Positions 34,679 through 43,803 of a stretch of DNA of 64,000 nucleotides are shown one piece after another; positions within the stretch are counted from its first letter, which is position 1; each line of letters begins with the position of its first letter. This DNA is from SHVO01 sp041905795. GTDB taxonomy: Bacteria; Pseudomonadota; Alphaproteobacteria; Rhodospirillales; Rhodospirillaceae. The notes beneath the pieces were generated by a model, which had not been told where the DNA came from, ran no database searches, and saw only the letters and a list, made by a program, of their open reading frames with translations. The position numbers were made by a program, and so were the translations under genes. The DNA lies in contig JAYRKL010000018.1 in NCBI GenBank assembly GCA_041905795.1, positions 1 to 64,000 of the forward strand, in the 5' to 3' direction.

Positions 34679-36313
34679 ATGCCCATGAAGATCAACCTCC
34701 TGACCATTGAAGACGGCCTCAACAACACCGGCTTCCGGAAGGTCGCGGCCTATATCAAGAGCCTCAATCCCGACACCCATGTGCACTATGTGGTGACCGG
34801 CAACGTGCGCTCCTTCGCCTATCACCTGATGACCCGGGGCGCCAACACGCTCTCGGCCGCCGACGTCGACAAGATCGCCGACACGGTCTCGGACTGCGAC
34901 ATCGTCGGCTTCTCGTCGATGACCCAATACGCCAACGCCACCGTCGACATCATCAAGGCGATCCGGGCGCGCAATCCCAAGGCCTATATCGTCTGGGGCG
35001 GCATCCACCCGATCATCCAGCCGGAAGACGCCATCCTGCACGCCGACGCCATCTGCACCGGCGAGGGCGAGTTCGCGTTCGAGAATTTCCTCAAGGCCTT
35101 CAAGGCCGGCGAGCCCTATTTCGACACCAAGGGGTTCTGGTTCAACACACCGGACGGCGTGAGGAAGAACACCAACCTTCCCTTGATGACGCCCGAGGAG
35201 ATGGACCGGATGCCGATCCCGGTCTACGCCGACGGCGAGCGCCTGTTCCAGTCCGGCCGGGGCTTCGCGCCCATCGCCACGGACGACTTCCTGTTCTACA
35301 ACGGCCTCGCCTACAAGACGGTGTGGTCGATCGGCTGTCCTTTCCGCTGCACCTATTGCGGCAACACCAAGTTCATCGACTACGACAAGAATTACCGCAA
35401 GATCCGCCACTCATCGCCGGCCGCGATCATCGCCGAACTCAAGGACGCCATCACCAAGCATCCGCATATCTCCAGCGTGGTGTTCGACGACGACAGTTTC
35501 ATGGCGCTGCCGATGCGGGTGATGGAGGACTTCTGCGAGCTGTACAACCGCGACATCAAGCTGCCGTTCGTGATCACCGGCCTGATCCCGAACTATGTGC
35601 GCGAGGATAAACTGCGGCTCCTGGTCAACGCCGGCATGAACCGGGTGCGCATGGGCATCCAGTCGGGCAGCGAGGCGATCCTGGAATTCTACGACCGCCC
35701 CACCCCCATCGCCCGGGTGAAAGAAGCCTGTACCATCCTCAACGCCTTCAAGGATCACATGATCCCGCCGGCCTTCGACATCATCCTCGACAACCCCATC
35801 GAGACGGTCGAGGACAACCACGCCACCTTGGACCTCATCCACACCATGCCGCGGCCGTTCACGCTCAATGTGTTCTCGCTGCGCATCATCCCCAACACCG
35901 GGATGGCGGCGGCATTCAAGAAGCGCGGCGTCGATATCGACGATATCCGTAAACCCTACACCAAGCCACGGCCGACCATCTCGAACATGATGGTGTTCGC
36001 GATGATCGCCCTGCCGCTGCCGGACGGGGTATTCCGCTTCTTCAAGAAGCGTGCCCTGCCCACCCACATGGAGCAGCGGCACTATCCGGTGCTGATGCTG
36101 CTGATGCGCCTCTTGTATCTGGTGAAACGCGCCAGCGATCATCTTTTCTATTTCGATCTCACCGTCGCCAGCGGCCGTTCGGCGGTGCTGGCCTGGAAAC
36201 TCGGCATCCTCAAGGCCTGGCAGAAGATCATGTTGCCGCGCTTCGCCGCCCGCCGCGCGCAGGTACAGCGCCCGCCGCCGGCGCGGCGCAGCGTCCCGGT
36301 CGCGGCGGAATAG
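34679..36313 (+). CDS. B12-binding domain radical SAM protein
   Basis: Protein of 544 residues. The N-terminal half has a cobalamin-binding-like Rossmann fold (IVGFSSMTQYANATVDIIKAIRARNPKAYIVWGGIHP) and the middle has the radical SAM cluster motif CPFRCTYCG. It is followed by SSVVFDDDSFMALP and MNRVRMGIQSGSEAILEFYDR. The architecture fits B12-dependent radical SAM methyltransferases or related enzymes; the reaction is unknown. ATG 34679 or ATG 34685 are both possible. The alpha/beta hydrolase gene follows 2 bases after the stop. No known hopanoid methylase signature was recognised. Confidence 0.88.
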   Translation: MPMKINLLTIEDGLNNTGFRKVAAYIKSLNPDTHVHYVVTGNVRSFAYHLMTRGANTLSAADVDKIADTVSDCDIVGFSSMTQYANATVDIIKAIRARNPKAYIVWGGIHPIIQPEDAILHADAICTGEGEFAFENFLKAFKAGEPYFDTKGFWFNTPDGVRKNTNLPLMTPEEMDRMPIPVYADGERLFQSGRGFAPIATDDFLFYNGLAYKTVWSIGCPFRCTYCGNTKFIDYDKNYRKIRHSSPAAIIAELKDAITKHPHISSVVFDDDSFMALPMRVMEDFCELYNRDIKLPFVITGLIPNYVREDKLRLLVNAGMNRVRMGIQSGSEAILEFYDRPTPIARVKEACTILNAFKDHMIPPAFDIILDNPIETVEDNHATLDLIHTMPRPFTLNVFSLRIIPNTGMAAAFKKRGVDIDDIRKPYTKPRPTISNMMVFAMIALPLPDGVFRFFKKRALPTHMEQRHYPVLMLLMRLLYLVKRASDHLFYFDLTVASGRSAVLAWKLGILKAWQKIMLPRFAARRAQVQRPPPARRSVPVAAE

Positions 36314-36315
36314 CC

Positions 36316-37050
36316 ATGAAACGCGCGGCGCTCCTGGGGCTGATGCTGCTGTGGAGCACGGCGGCCGCGGCCGCCGAGATCGCCGGGAAGGACATGCGGC
36401 TTCCGGCTACCGAACGCCAGGTCCGCGTCACCTATTTCCATGCCCCGGGCGAGGCCAAACGTCCCGCCGCGCTGTTGCTGCACGGCGCCGGCGGCTTCGA
36501 CCGCCGTCTCAAGGACTATTTCGCCTATGCCTCAACCTTGGCGAACGCCGGGATAGACGCCTACCTGGTCTACTACTACAGCGCCGACGACGAAGCCGGC
36601 TACGACTTCGCGGCGCGCTATCCCGCCTGGGCCAGGCTGGTGGACGATCTCGCCGACCACCTGCGGGCGCAGCCGCAATCCAACGGCAAAGTCGGGCTGG
36701 TGGGTTTCTCCAACGGCGGGATCCTGGCCAGCGGCGCGGTTGCGCTCGACCCCAATATCAGCGCCGCGGTCATCTATTACGGCACGCCGCCCTGGCCCTT
36801 GCAGGAGCCGGTGCGGCGCTATCCGCCGCTCCTGATTCTGCACGGCGACGCCGACGCCGTCATTTCGGTCAGCGCCGGGCGGGAACTGGCGCGCAGCGCC
36901 CAGGCGTTGGGTGCGTCGGTGGATCTGGTGATCTACCCCGGCGAGGCCCACGGCTTCGGCTCCAACATCGCCGGCCGGAACGGCGCCGATGCCCTCAAAC
37001 GCACCACCGCCTTCCTGCAACGGCAGTTGGGTGCTAATCCGCCACCGTAA
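36316..37050 (+). CDS. Exported dienelactone hydrolase-like alpha/beta hydrolase
   Basis: Protein of 244 residues with a signal peptide (RAALLGLMLLWSTAAAAAE) and an alpha/beta hydrolase domain. The nucleophile elbow is GFSNGG (Ser), the acid residue is in LHGDADAVIS and the His is in GEAHGF. A Ser in place of the Cys nucleophile of dienelactone hydrolase points to an esterase-type chemistry. It starts 2 bases after the radical SAM gene, so the two are likely co-transcribed, and its last 17 bases overlap the convergent OGT-like gene. Confidence 0.85.
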   Translation: MKRAALLGLMLLWSTAAAAAEIAGKDMRLPATERQVRVTYFHAPGEAKRPAALLLHGAGGFDRRLKDYFAYASTLANAGIDAYLVYYYSADDEAGYDFAARYPAWARLVDDLADHLRAQPQSNGKVGLVGFSNGGILASGAVALDPNISAAVIYYGTPPWPLQEPVRRYPPLLILHGDADAVISVSAGRELARSAQALGASVDLVIYPGEAHGFGSNIAGRNGADALKRTTAFLQRQLGANPPP

Positions 37051-39634
37051 AGCCCGCTGGCGCTTTTCCGGCCCGCCAGTTCGCCACCATGGTCTCGTAA
37101 GCGCTTTCGATCCGGCGGCGGTACCGCTCGGTGTCGAACAGCGCGCAGGTGGTGCGGTTGGCCGCGAGCTTGGCGCGCACCGCGGCCAACGCCTCCCTGT
37201 CACGCGCGAGTTTGAGCGCGAGAGCGGTGAAGTCCTCCATGGTCTCGGTCACCAGCTCCGGCAAGCCGGCCGCGGTCAGGACGCTGGCGGCGACACGGCC
37301 CGGAAAAGCCGTGCCGCGGCAGGTGATCAACGGCAGGCCCGCCCACAGCGCGTCGCTGGCGGTGGTGTGGGCGTTGTAGGGGCGCGAGTCCAGGAACAGA
37401 TCGGCGAGCGCGAGGCGCGCGAGGTGTTTGCCTGCCTCTATATGCTTGGCGAAAATCAAGCGATCGGCGCCGATGCCGAAGCGCGCCGCTTCCTTGCGCA
37501 GGTTGGCGGCCAGCGCCGGCGTCTGCTGCAGGATCCAGAGCACGCTGCCGTCCACTTCGCCCATGATCTTCATCCAGGCGGCGAAGGCCGGCGGCGTCAA
37601 TTTGTAGCTCTGATTGAAATTGCAGAATACGAAGGCGTTCTCGGGCAAGCCCTGGGACGCGCGCGTGGGAACCTCCGGGTCGATGGCGCGCTTGGAATCG
37701 TTCACCTGGTAGCTGCCGGGCAGATACACAACCTTCTCGCTGTAGTAGCGCTGCTCCGCCTCCGGGATCACGATCCGGTCGGCGACGATATAGTCCATGT
37801 AGTCGGCGCCCAGGGTGGCCGGGAAACCCAGGTAATTGACCTGCACCGGCGCCGGCTTGCGGGCGAAGATGCCCATGCGCGGATGGCCGAAATAGCCGTT
37901 CAGGTTCACCAGGATATCGATGTTCTCGCTGCGGATGCGCTGGGCGGCTTCGTCATCGGTCAAGCGCATCACGTCGATGAACTTGTCGAAGGTGGAGATC
38001 AGCCGCGTGCGCATCGGCCCGCCGTCGTCGCCGCCGTTATCCAGGGCGATGACCTCGAATTTGCTGCGGTCGTGGGTCTCGAACAGGCCGGCCATGAGGT
38101 AGGCGGTGGCCTGATCGCGGAATTCCGCCGACAGGTAGCCGATGCGGATCTTGCCGCCGGCGGGACGCGGTGCCGGCGGCGCCGAAGGCAACGGCGGAAA
38201 ATTCAGTCCGGTGTAGGTCGTCGTGCACAGCTGCAAATCGGCCGGGGATTCCGACAACGCCTGATAGACGAACGGCCGCACCACCGGCTTGCCGGCCTTG
38301 AGCCCGGCGTCGATGGCGGCCATGTCGCGGGCATAGGTGTCCCAATCGCCCACCTGCATCCGCAGGTGCAGGAGATCGCCGAGCGCATAGGGGTAATCCG
38401 GATTGAGCGCGATCGCCCGCTCCAGGTCGCGGATCGCCTGAAGATCGCCCTTCTGCTTCAGCCAGCGCATATAGGAGCGGTTGTAATAGGCCTCGGCGTA
38501 ATTGGGGTTGGAGGCGATGGCCTTGTCGAAAGCCGCCAGCGCCTCCTCATGGCGCGCGAACAGCTGCAGGATGGCGCCGCGGTTGTTGAGCGCCTCGGTA
38601 TGATTGGGCTTAAGCACCAGCACGCGGTCGTACCCGCGGAGCGCGTCGTCCCAGCGCTGCAGGCTCTGCAACACCAGCGCCCCGTTGTAGATGGCGTCCA
38701 GGTGATCCGGTTTGAGATTGATGGCGGCGGCGTAATTGCCCAGCGCCTCTTCGAAACGCCCGGCCTCGCTCAGGGCGACGCCGCGATTGAAGTAGCCTTC
38801 CGGATTGCGCGGCTCGTTGGCGATTGCCTTGTCGTAGTCGGCCAATGCGGCATCTAGGCGGCCGGCGGCCTTCTGCAGGTTGGCGCGGTTGGTGAGCGCC
38901 GGCGTGAAATGCGGCGCCAGGGCCAGCGCCTGGTCGTAGCTGGCCAGCGCCTCGTCCGGCCGCCCCATGTCGTTCAGGGTCACGCCCTGGTTATAGAAAG
39001 CGTTGGGATTGCGGGGATCGAGCGCCAGCCCTTGGGCGTAGCTGGCCAACGCTTCATCATAGCGGCCCAGCTGGCGCAGGACGTTGCCGCGGTTGGTGAA
39101 GGCGGCGGCGAAGGTCGGGCGCAGCGCGACCGCCTTGTCATAGCCGGCGAGCGACTCTTCCAGGCGCCCCATCTCCGACAGCGCCAGGGCGCGATTGTAG
39201 TGCCCCTCGGCGTAGGCGGGCTCCTTGGCGAGCGCCGCGTCATAGGCCGCGATGGCGTCATCGAACCGGCCCAGGCCGCGCAGGGTATTGGCGCGGTTGA
39301 CCAGGATCATCGGATGATCGGGGACCAGCTTGAGGAACGAGTCATAGCTGGTCAGCGCCGCGGCGTAGCGCCCGGCCGCCTGCAGCACCAGTCCGTGATT
39401 GGCGAGATTGGTCGGCGAGCGCGGATCGGCTTTCACCGCCGCGGCCAGGAAACCGATGGCCTCGTCATGGCGTCCCTGGTGAGACCGGATCAGGCCAAGG
39501 ATATTGCGCGCCACCGGGCTGACCGGGTCCAGCTTGAACAGCTGCTGGCTGGCCTGTTCGGCCGCGGCCAAGTCACCCTTCTTGTGGGCCTCGACGGCCT
39601 GGTTGGCGAGGGTCTGGAGCGTATTCAAATTCAT
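37034..39634 (-). CDS. TPR protein with SPINDLY/O-GlcNAc transferase-like domain
   Basis: Large protein of 866 residues. The N-terminal 450 residues are about ten tetratricopeptide repeats (for example YAEAYYNRSYMRWLKQKGD and NPRNP-type helices). The C-terminal half has the O-GlcNAc-transferase-like GT41 fold: IRIGYLSAEFRDQATAYLMAGLFE, DILVNLNGYFGHPRMGIFARKPAPVQVNYLGFPATLG, VFCNFNQSYKLTPPAF and FLDSRPYNAHTTASDALWAGLPLIT. Bacterial members are poorly characterised and may glycosylate proteins such as flagellin. ATG 39634 is preferred to the upstream TTG 39640. Confidence 0.92.
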   Translation of the reverse strand: MNLNTLQTLANQAVEAHKKGDLAAAEQASQQLFKLDPVSPVARNILGLIRSHQGRHDEAIGFLAAAVKADPRSPTNLANHGLVLQAAGRYAAALTSYDSFLKLVPDHPMILVNRANTLRGLGRFDDAIAAYDAALAKEPAYAEGHYNRALALSEMGRLEESLAGYDKAVALRPTFAAAFTNRGNVLRQLGRYDEALASYAQGLALDPRNPNAFYNQGVTLNDMGRPDEALASYDQALALAPHFTPALTNRANLQKAAGRLDAALADYDKAIANEPRNPEGYFNRGVALSEAGRFEEALGNYAAAINLKPDHLDAIYNGALVLQSLQRWDDALRGYDRVLVLKPNHTEALNNRGAILQLFARHEEALAAFDKAIASNPNYAEAYYNRSYMRWLKQKGDLQAIRDLERAIALNPDYPYALGDLLHLRMQVGDWDTYARDMAAIDAGLKAGKPVVRPFVYQALSESPADLQLCTTTYTGLNFPPLPSAPPAPRPAGGKIRIGYLSAEFRDQATAYLMAGLFETHDRSKFEVIALDNGGDDGGPMRTRLISTFDKFIDVMRLTDDEAAQRIRSENIDILVNLNGYFGHPRMGIFARKPAPVQVNYLGFPATLGADYMDYIVADRIVIPEAEQRYYSEKVVYLPGSYQVNDSKRAIDPEVPTRASQGLPENAFVFCNFNQSYKLTPPAFAAWMKIMGEVDGSVLWILQQTPALAANLRKEAARFGIGADRLIFAKHIEAGKHLARLALADLFLDSRPYNAHTTASDALWAGLPLITCRGTAFPGRVAASVLTAAGLPELVTETMEDFTALALKLARDREALAAVRAKLAANRTTCALFDTERYRRRIESAYETMVANWRAGKAPAGFTVAD

Positions 39635-39774
39635 TGGCAATGACGGTCTGGGAAATGACGGGGTGGCTGAAAGGAGGGCGCACTATATGCTGAACGCCCG
39701 CCCGAAGCCTACTCGATCCGTATCAGCCGGGGCTTCAGGTTTAGAACCCTTTTCAATCGGTCGCGTACACCACC

Positions 39775-39837
39775 TTGAGTTACCTGGTCCTCCTGCCCGT
39801 CCTGGCCGCCGCCGTGATGCACGCGTCCTGGCCCTGG
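39775..39837 (+). pseudogene. Remnant resembling the N-terminus of an EamA/DMT transporter
   Basis: The frame from TTG 39775 reads LSYLVLLPVLAAAVMHASW, which resembles the first transmembrane helix of EamA-family transporters (AAxxHASWN). It soon runs into another frame and no further transporter sequence is found. Only about 20 residues, so weak. Confidence 0.3.
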
Positions 39838-39938
39838 ATATCGGTGTCACCAAAGATGGCGTCGTCATTGTCTCGCAGGAACGCAGCCTCACCCCGGATC
39901 GCGCATGTGGTGCGGAGGGCGGCTTAAGAAAAGCCTAA
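39831..39938 (+). pseudogene. Remnant of a glycerophosphodiester phosphodiesterase
   Basis: In a frame closed at 39938, residues LDIGVTKDGVVIVSQERSL (from about 39834) match the conserved E/D-x-D-x-x-x-T-K-D-G-x-x-x-V-x-H-D region of GDPD enzymes, with His changed to Gln. No upstream or downstream family sequence is visible. It is a fragment of about 23 residues. Confidence 0.45.
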
Positions 39939-40051
39939 TCCCGGCAAAGAAATACCCGGGCTTCGGCGTGGGGAATTCACGTTCTTGGGGCAACCGTCAC
40001 ATTGCGGAAGCGTAACTACCCCTGAATACGTACTCCTTGGGGGACCTCAGA

Positions 40052-42427
40052 ATGAGGGTTTTGGCTGTCTTTGGGCTGCTTGTGGCGGCTCTTTTCTCTG
40101 CCTCGGCGTCCGCCGCAGATATCACTGTTTATAGCAGCGGCACGCTTGCGATCGGGGACAGCCGGCAACTCACGGCCTATGTCCCGCTGTCGCCCAACAC
40201 CGTGACATGGACGGTCAACGGCATCGCGGGCGGCAACAGCACCATCGGCACGGTATCGGATAAAGGCCTCTATACAGCGCCCCCCGAGGTGCCCGCCGCC
40301 AACACGGTCACGGTCACCGCCACCAGCACCGCCTATCCCACCAAGGCCGGTTCCATCACCCTGACGGTGACCCAGGTGCCGGTGCAGCTGTGGAGCCTGT
40401 CGCCCACCAGTGTCCCCGCGGGCGCGTTCACCATCCGCATCAACGGCGCCAACATCACACCCCAGTCGGTGATCTACGCCGGCGATACCGCGCTCGCCAC
40501 CACCTACATCTCTTCCACCAGCGCCAAGGCCACGGGAACCGCCCAGGCCGGCGCAGAGATCATGATCCGGGTGAAGAACCCCGGTCTCGGCGGCACGACC
40601 AGCCCGCCGGTCGCGTTGAAGGTTGCCGCAGCTACCGGCGATCCCACGCCGACGCCGCCATCCGGCGGAAACACGGGTAGCGGAAGCGCGGGCGGCGGCA
40701 CAACCACGCCTGCAATCACTGTATCGATCGCGCCGGCGCTCACCACGCTCGCGCCTTCGGCCACCCAGCAATTCACCGCAACCGTCAGCGGCACAGCCAC
40801 CACCGGCGTCACCTACACCGTCAACGGCGTCACCGGCGGCAACGCCCAGGTCGGCACCATCACCACCGCCGGTCTCTACACCGCGCCGGCCATGGCGCCG
40901 TCGTCGGCCGTCACCATTCGCGCCACCACCGTCGCCACACCGGCCACCAGCGCCACCGCCACGGTCAATATCGCCGGCCCGCCCAATCCGGGCACCAGCG
41001 CCGGCACCGCCAACGTTCCGGCCGGACGTTTTCTCGAGCAGGCCACCTTCGGCCCCACGCCGGCCGACATCACGCATTTCAATCAGGTGGGCCGCGACGC
41101 CTGGCTGGCGGAGCAGTTCGCCATGCCGGAAACCGTGATCCCCATGCCCGACAGCCGGGACAGCGGCAAAGTCCTGCAGCAGTACGTGGGGCGCCTGTCG
41201 TCGGCGCAGGATCAACTGCGCCAGCGGGTCGCCAACGCCCTGTCGCAGATCATCGTCATCTCGATGAACAAGAACAATTATCCCGACGAGATGGTGCCCT
41301 ACCTGCAGATCCTGTCGCGCAACGCCTTCGGCAACTACCGCACCCTGCTCGGCGAGATCAGCGTCAGCCCGCAGATGGGCAAGTACCTCGACATGGCCAA
41401 CAGCAACAAGCCCAACGGCTCCAGCGGCGCCAACGAGAACTACGCCCGGGAGTTGATGCAGCTGTTCACCATCGGGCTCGTCAACCTCAATGCCGACGGC
41501 ACGCCGGCGCTGGACGCCGCCGGCAAAACCATCCCCACCTACGACCAGGCCCAGATCCAGCAGGTCGCGCTGGCCCTTACCGGCTGGACGTATGTGGGCC
41601 CGCAGAACAACAACTGGGAAAACTTCACCGGTCCGCTGCAGCCCAAGAACGCCAACCACGACATGCGCGCCAAGGCCTTTCTTGGCTGCACCCTGCCCGC
41701 CAACCAAAGTGCCGCGCTGGACATGGAAGCGACTCTCGACTGCATCTTCAAGCATCCCAATGTCGGGCCGTTCATCGCCACGCGCCTGATCCGCAGCCTG
41801 GTCATGAGCAACCCGTCACCGGCCTATGTCGGCCGCATCGCCGCGGTGTTCGCCGATGACGGCAGCGGGGCCCGCGGTGACCTGAAAGCGGTGGTGACGG
41901 CGATCCTCACCGATGCCGAAGCCCGCAATAACAGCCCCGCCACCGGAGGCCGCCTGCGCGACCCCACCGGCCATGTGCTGGCCTTGGTGCGCGCCCTGGG
42001 CGGCCGCATCTCAGACTCCAATGGCTTGTCGTGGCAACTCGGCCAGATGGCCCAGACGCCGCTGACCCCGCCGTCGGTGTTCAGCTACTACTCGCCCAAC
42101 TACCGCATCCCAAAAACATCCTTGGTGGGGCCCGAGTTCCAGATCTACACCCCGACCGAGGCGACGCTGCGCGGCAACCTGTTCTGGGAGATCATCACCA
42201 ACCCCGGCAGCGATTTCACCGTCGACCTGACGCCGTTCACCCTCGCCGCCGGCGATACCATCCAGCTGATCGACCGCGTCGACCAGGCGCTGTTCTACGG
42301 CCGCATGCCGCAAGGGATGCGCCAGAGCCTGGCCACCGCCATCGTCGCGCAAAGCGGCACACAAGCACGTGTTCAGACTGCGCTCTACCTGGCCGCGCTC
42401 TCCGGCCTCTATGCCGTGCAATATTGA
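40052..42427 (+). CDS. Secreted DUF1800 protein with bacterial Ig-like domains
   Basis: Protein of 791 residues with a signal peptide (VFGLLVAALFSASASAAD). Residues about 20-310 are Ig-like (Big) segments, including two similar blocks WTVNGIAGGNSTIGTVSDKGLYTAP and YTVNGVTGGNAQVGTITTAGLYTAP, separated by a Gly/Ser/Thr/Pro-rich linker. From about residue 320 the DUF1800 domain begins (FLEQATFGPTPADI), with NENYARELMQLFTIGL. The ribosome-binding GGGGGA precedes ATG 40052; TTG 40037 is an alternative. It is paired with a DUF1501 gene, a common association of unknown function. Confidence 0.92.
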   Translation: MRVLAVFGLLVAALFSASASAADITVYSSGTLAIGDSRQLTAYVPLSPNTVTWTVNGIAGGNSTIGTVSDKGLYTAPPEVPAANTVTVTATSTAYPTKAGSITLTVTQVPVQLWSLSPTSVPAGAFTIRINGANITPQSVIYAGDTALATTYISSTSAKATGTAQAGAEIMIRVKNPGLGGTTSPPVALKVAAATGDPTPTPPSGGNTGSGSAGGGTTTPAITVSIAPALTTLAPSATQQFTATVSGTATTGVTYTVNGVTGGNAQVGTITTAGLYTAPAMAPSSAVTIRATTVATPATSATATVNIAGPPNPGTSAGTANVPAGRFLEQATFGPTPADITHFNQVGRDAWLAEQFAMPETVIPMPDSRDSGKVLQQYVGRLSSAQDQLRQRVANALSQIIVISMNKNNYPDEMVPYLQILSRNAFGNYRTLLGEISVSPQMGKYLDMANSNKPNGSSGANENYARELMQLFTIGLVNLNADGTPALDAAGKTIPTYDQAQIQQVALALTGWTYVGPQNNNWENFTGPLQPKNANHDMRAKAFLGCTLPANQSAALDMEATLDCIFKHPNVGPFIATRLIRSLVMSNPSPAYVGRIAAVFADDGSGARGDLKAVVTAILTDAEARNNSPATGGRLRDPTGHVLALVRALGGRISDSNGLSWQLGQMAQTPLTPPSVFSYYSPNYRIPKTSLVGPEFQIYTPTEATLRGNLFWEIITNPGSDFTVDLTPFTLAAGDTIQLIDRVDQALFYGRMPQGMRQSLATAIVAQSGTQARVQTALYLAALSGLYAVQY

Positions 42428-42444
42428 AATCGGGAGCACAGACC

Positions 42445-43803
42445 ATGACCATCAACTCCCTCTCCTCCCGCCGCACCTTCCTGCGCCGCGCCGGCGCGGG
42501 CATGGCCGCCGGCGCGGTCACGCGCCTCTCCATGATGAACGCGCTGGCGCAGACAGCACCCGACTACAAGGCGCTGGTGTGCATCTTCCTGTTGGGCGGC
42601 AACGACGGGCACAACACGCTCATCCCGATGGAGACTTCGGCTTTCGCCGCCTACAAGGCCGGACGCGGCAGCCTGGCGCTCCCCGGCAACGACGCCACGC
42701 TGGTGCCCATCACCACCAGGGACAATCGTCCGTTCGCCTTCAACAGCGGGCTCTCCGCCGTCACGCCGCTGTGGGGCCAGGGCAAACTCGCGGCCGTGGC
42801 CAATGTCGGCATGCTGGTGCAGCCCACCACCCGCCAGCAGTACATGGCCAACGCGGTCACCTTGCCGTCGAACCTGTTCTCCCACGCCGACCAGGTGATC
42901 GCCATGCAGGCGGGCAACGCCTTCGGTTCGGGAGGCACCGGCTGGGCCGGGCGCATCGCCGACGCCGTGCAGTCCATGAACGGCGCCGCGGCCTTCCCGA
43001 CCGCCTTCTCCATGAACGGCGCATCGCTGTTCTGCACCGGCAACCTCATCCAGTCGGCGAGCCTCTATCCGGGATTCGATCTTTCGCTCAACGGCCTCTC
43101 CACCTGGCCCGCCACCGGCCCGCAGCCGCGCGCCCAGGCCCTGCAGGAAATCCTCACCTTCGACAGCGGCCTCGCCATGGTCCAGGCCGCCGACAAGGTC
43201 GGTCAGGACGCCCGCGCCCTCAACCTGATGCTGCGCGGCGCCGGCACATCGCAGCCGCTGACCACGCCGTTCCCCGGGGGAACCCTGGGCCAGCAGCTCA
43301 AGCAGATCGCCGACATCATCAAGCTGCGCGGCACGACAGGCATGAGCCGCCAGGTTTTCTTCGCGTCCCTCGGCGGCTTCGACACCCATTCGGGCCAGAG
43401 CTGGCAGCAAATGGACCTGTTGCGCCAGCTGAGCGAGGCCATGCTCGCGTTCTATAGTGCGACCCAGGAGATGGGGATCGCCGACAAGGTGACCACGTTC
43501 ACTGAAAGCGATTTCGGCCGCACCCTGCAGCCGAGCGGCAGCGGCACCGACCATGGTTGGGGTAGCCACCATCTGGTCATGGGCGGCGCGGTCAAGGGCG
43601 GCGATATCTACGGCACCTTCCCGAGCCTGGCTCTGGGCGGCCCCGATGACACCAACCTGCGCGGCGTCCTGATCCCCACCACTTCCATCGACCAGTACGG
43701 CGCCACCATGGCCAAGTGGTTCGGCGTCAGTCCCGCCGCCATGCCCCAGGTGTTCCCGAACCTCGGGAACTTCCCGGTCGGCGAGCTTGGTTTCTTGGCG
43801 TGA
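42445..43803 (+). CDS. Tat-exported DUF1501 protein
   Basis: Protein of 452 residues with a twin-arginine signal SRRTFLRRAGAGMAAGAV and the DUF1501 (sulfatase/alkaline-phosphatase-like fold) pattern: ALVCIFLLGGNDGHNTLIPM, AVANVGMLVQPTTRQQY, FFASLGGFDTHSGQSWQQ and FTESDFGRTLQPSGSGTDHGWGSHHLVMGG. It follows the DUF1800 gene by 17 bases. The pair is probably exported together; substrate unknown. Start ATG 42445 has GGGAG about 8 bases upstream. Confidence 0.92.
   Translation: MTINSLSSRRTFLRRAGAGMAAGAVTRLSMMNALAQTAPDYKALVCIFLLGGNDGHNTLIPMETSAFAAYKAGRGSLALPGNDATLVPITTRDNRPFAFNSGLSAVTPLWGQGKLAAVANVGMLVQPTTRQQYMANAVTLPSNLFSHADQVIAMQAGNAFGSGGTGWAGRIADAVQSMNGAAAFPTAFSMNGASLFCTGNLIQSASLYPGFDLSLNGLSTWPATGPQPRAQALQEILTFDSGLAMVQAADKVGQDARALNLMLRGAGTSQPLTTPFPGGTLGQQLKQIADIIKLRGTTGMSRQVFFASLGGFDTHSGQSWQQMDLLRQLSEAMLAFYSATQEMGIADKVTTFTESDFGRTLQPSGSGTDHGWGSHHLVMGGAVKGGDIYGTFPSLALGGPDDTNLRGVLIPTTSIDQYGATMAKWFGVSPAAMPQVFPNLGNFPVGELGFLA

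Larger units (their letters stand above)
39635..40051. other. Intergenic region with gene remnants and promoter of the DUF1800 gene
   Basis: About 417 bases. It holds two fragments of decayed genes (see the pseudogene entries) in 39775-39899. The region 39940-40051 includes an inverted-repeat-like CCCGG...CCCGGG (39941-39958) and the probable ribosome-binding site GGGGGA near 40039 for the next gene. Confidence 0.6.
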
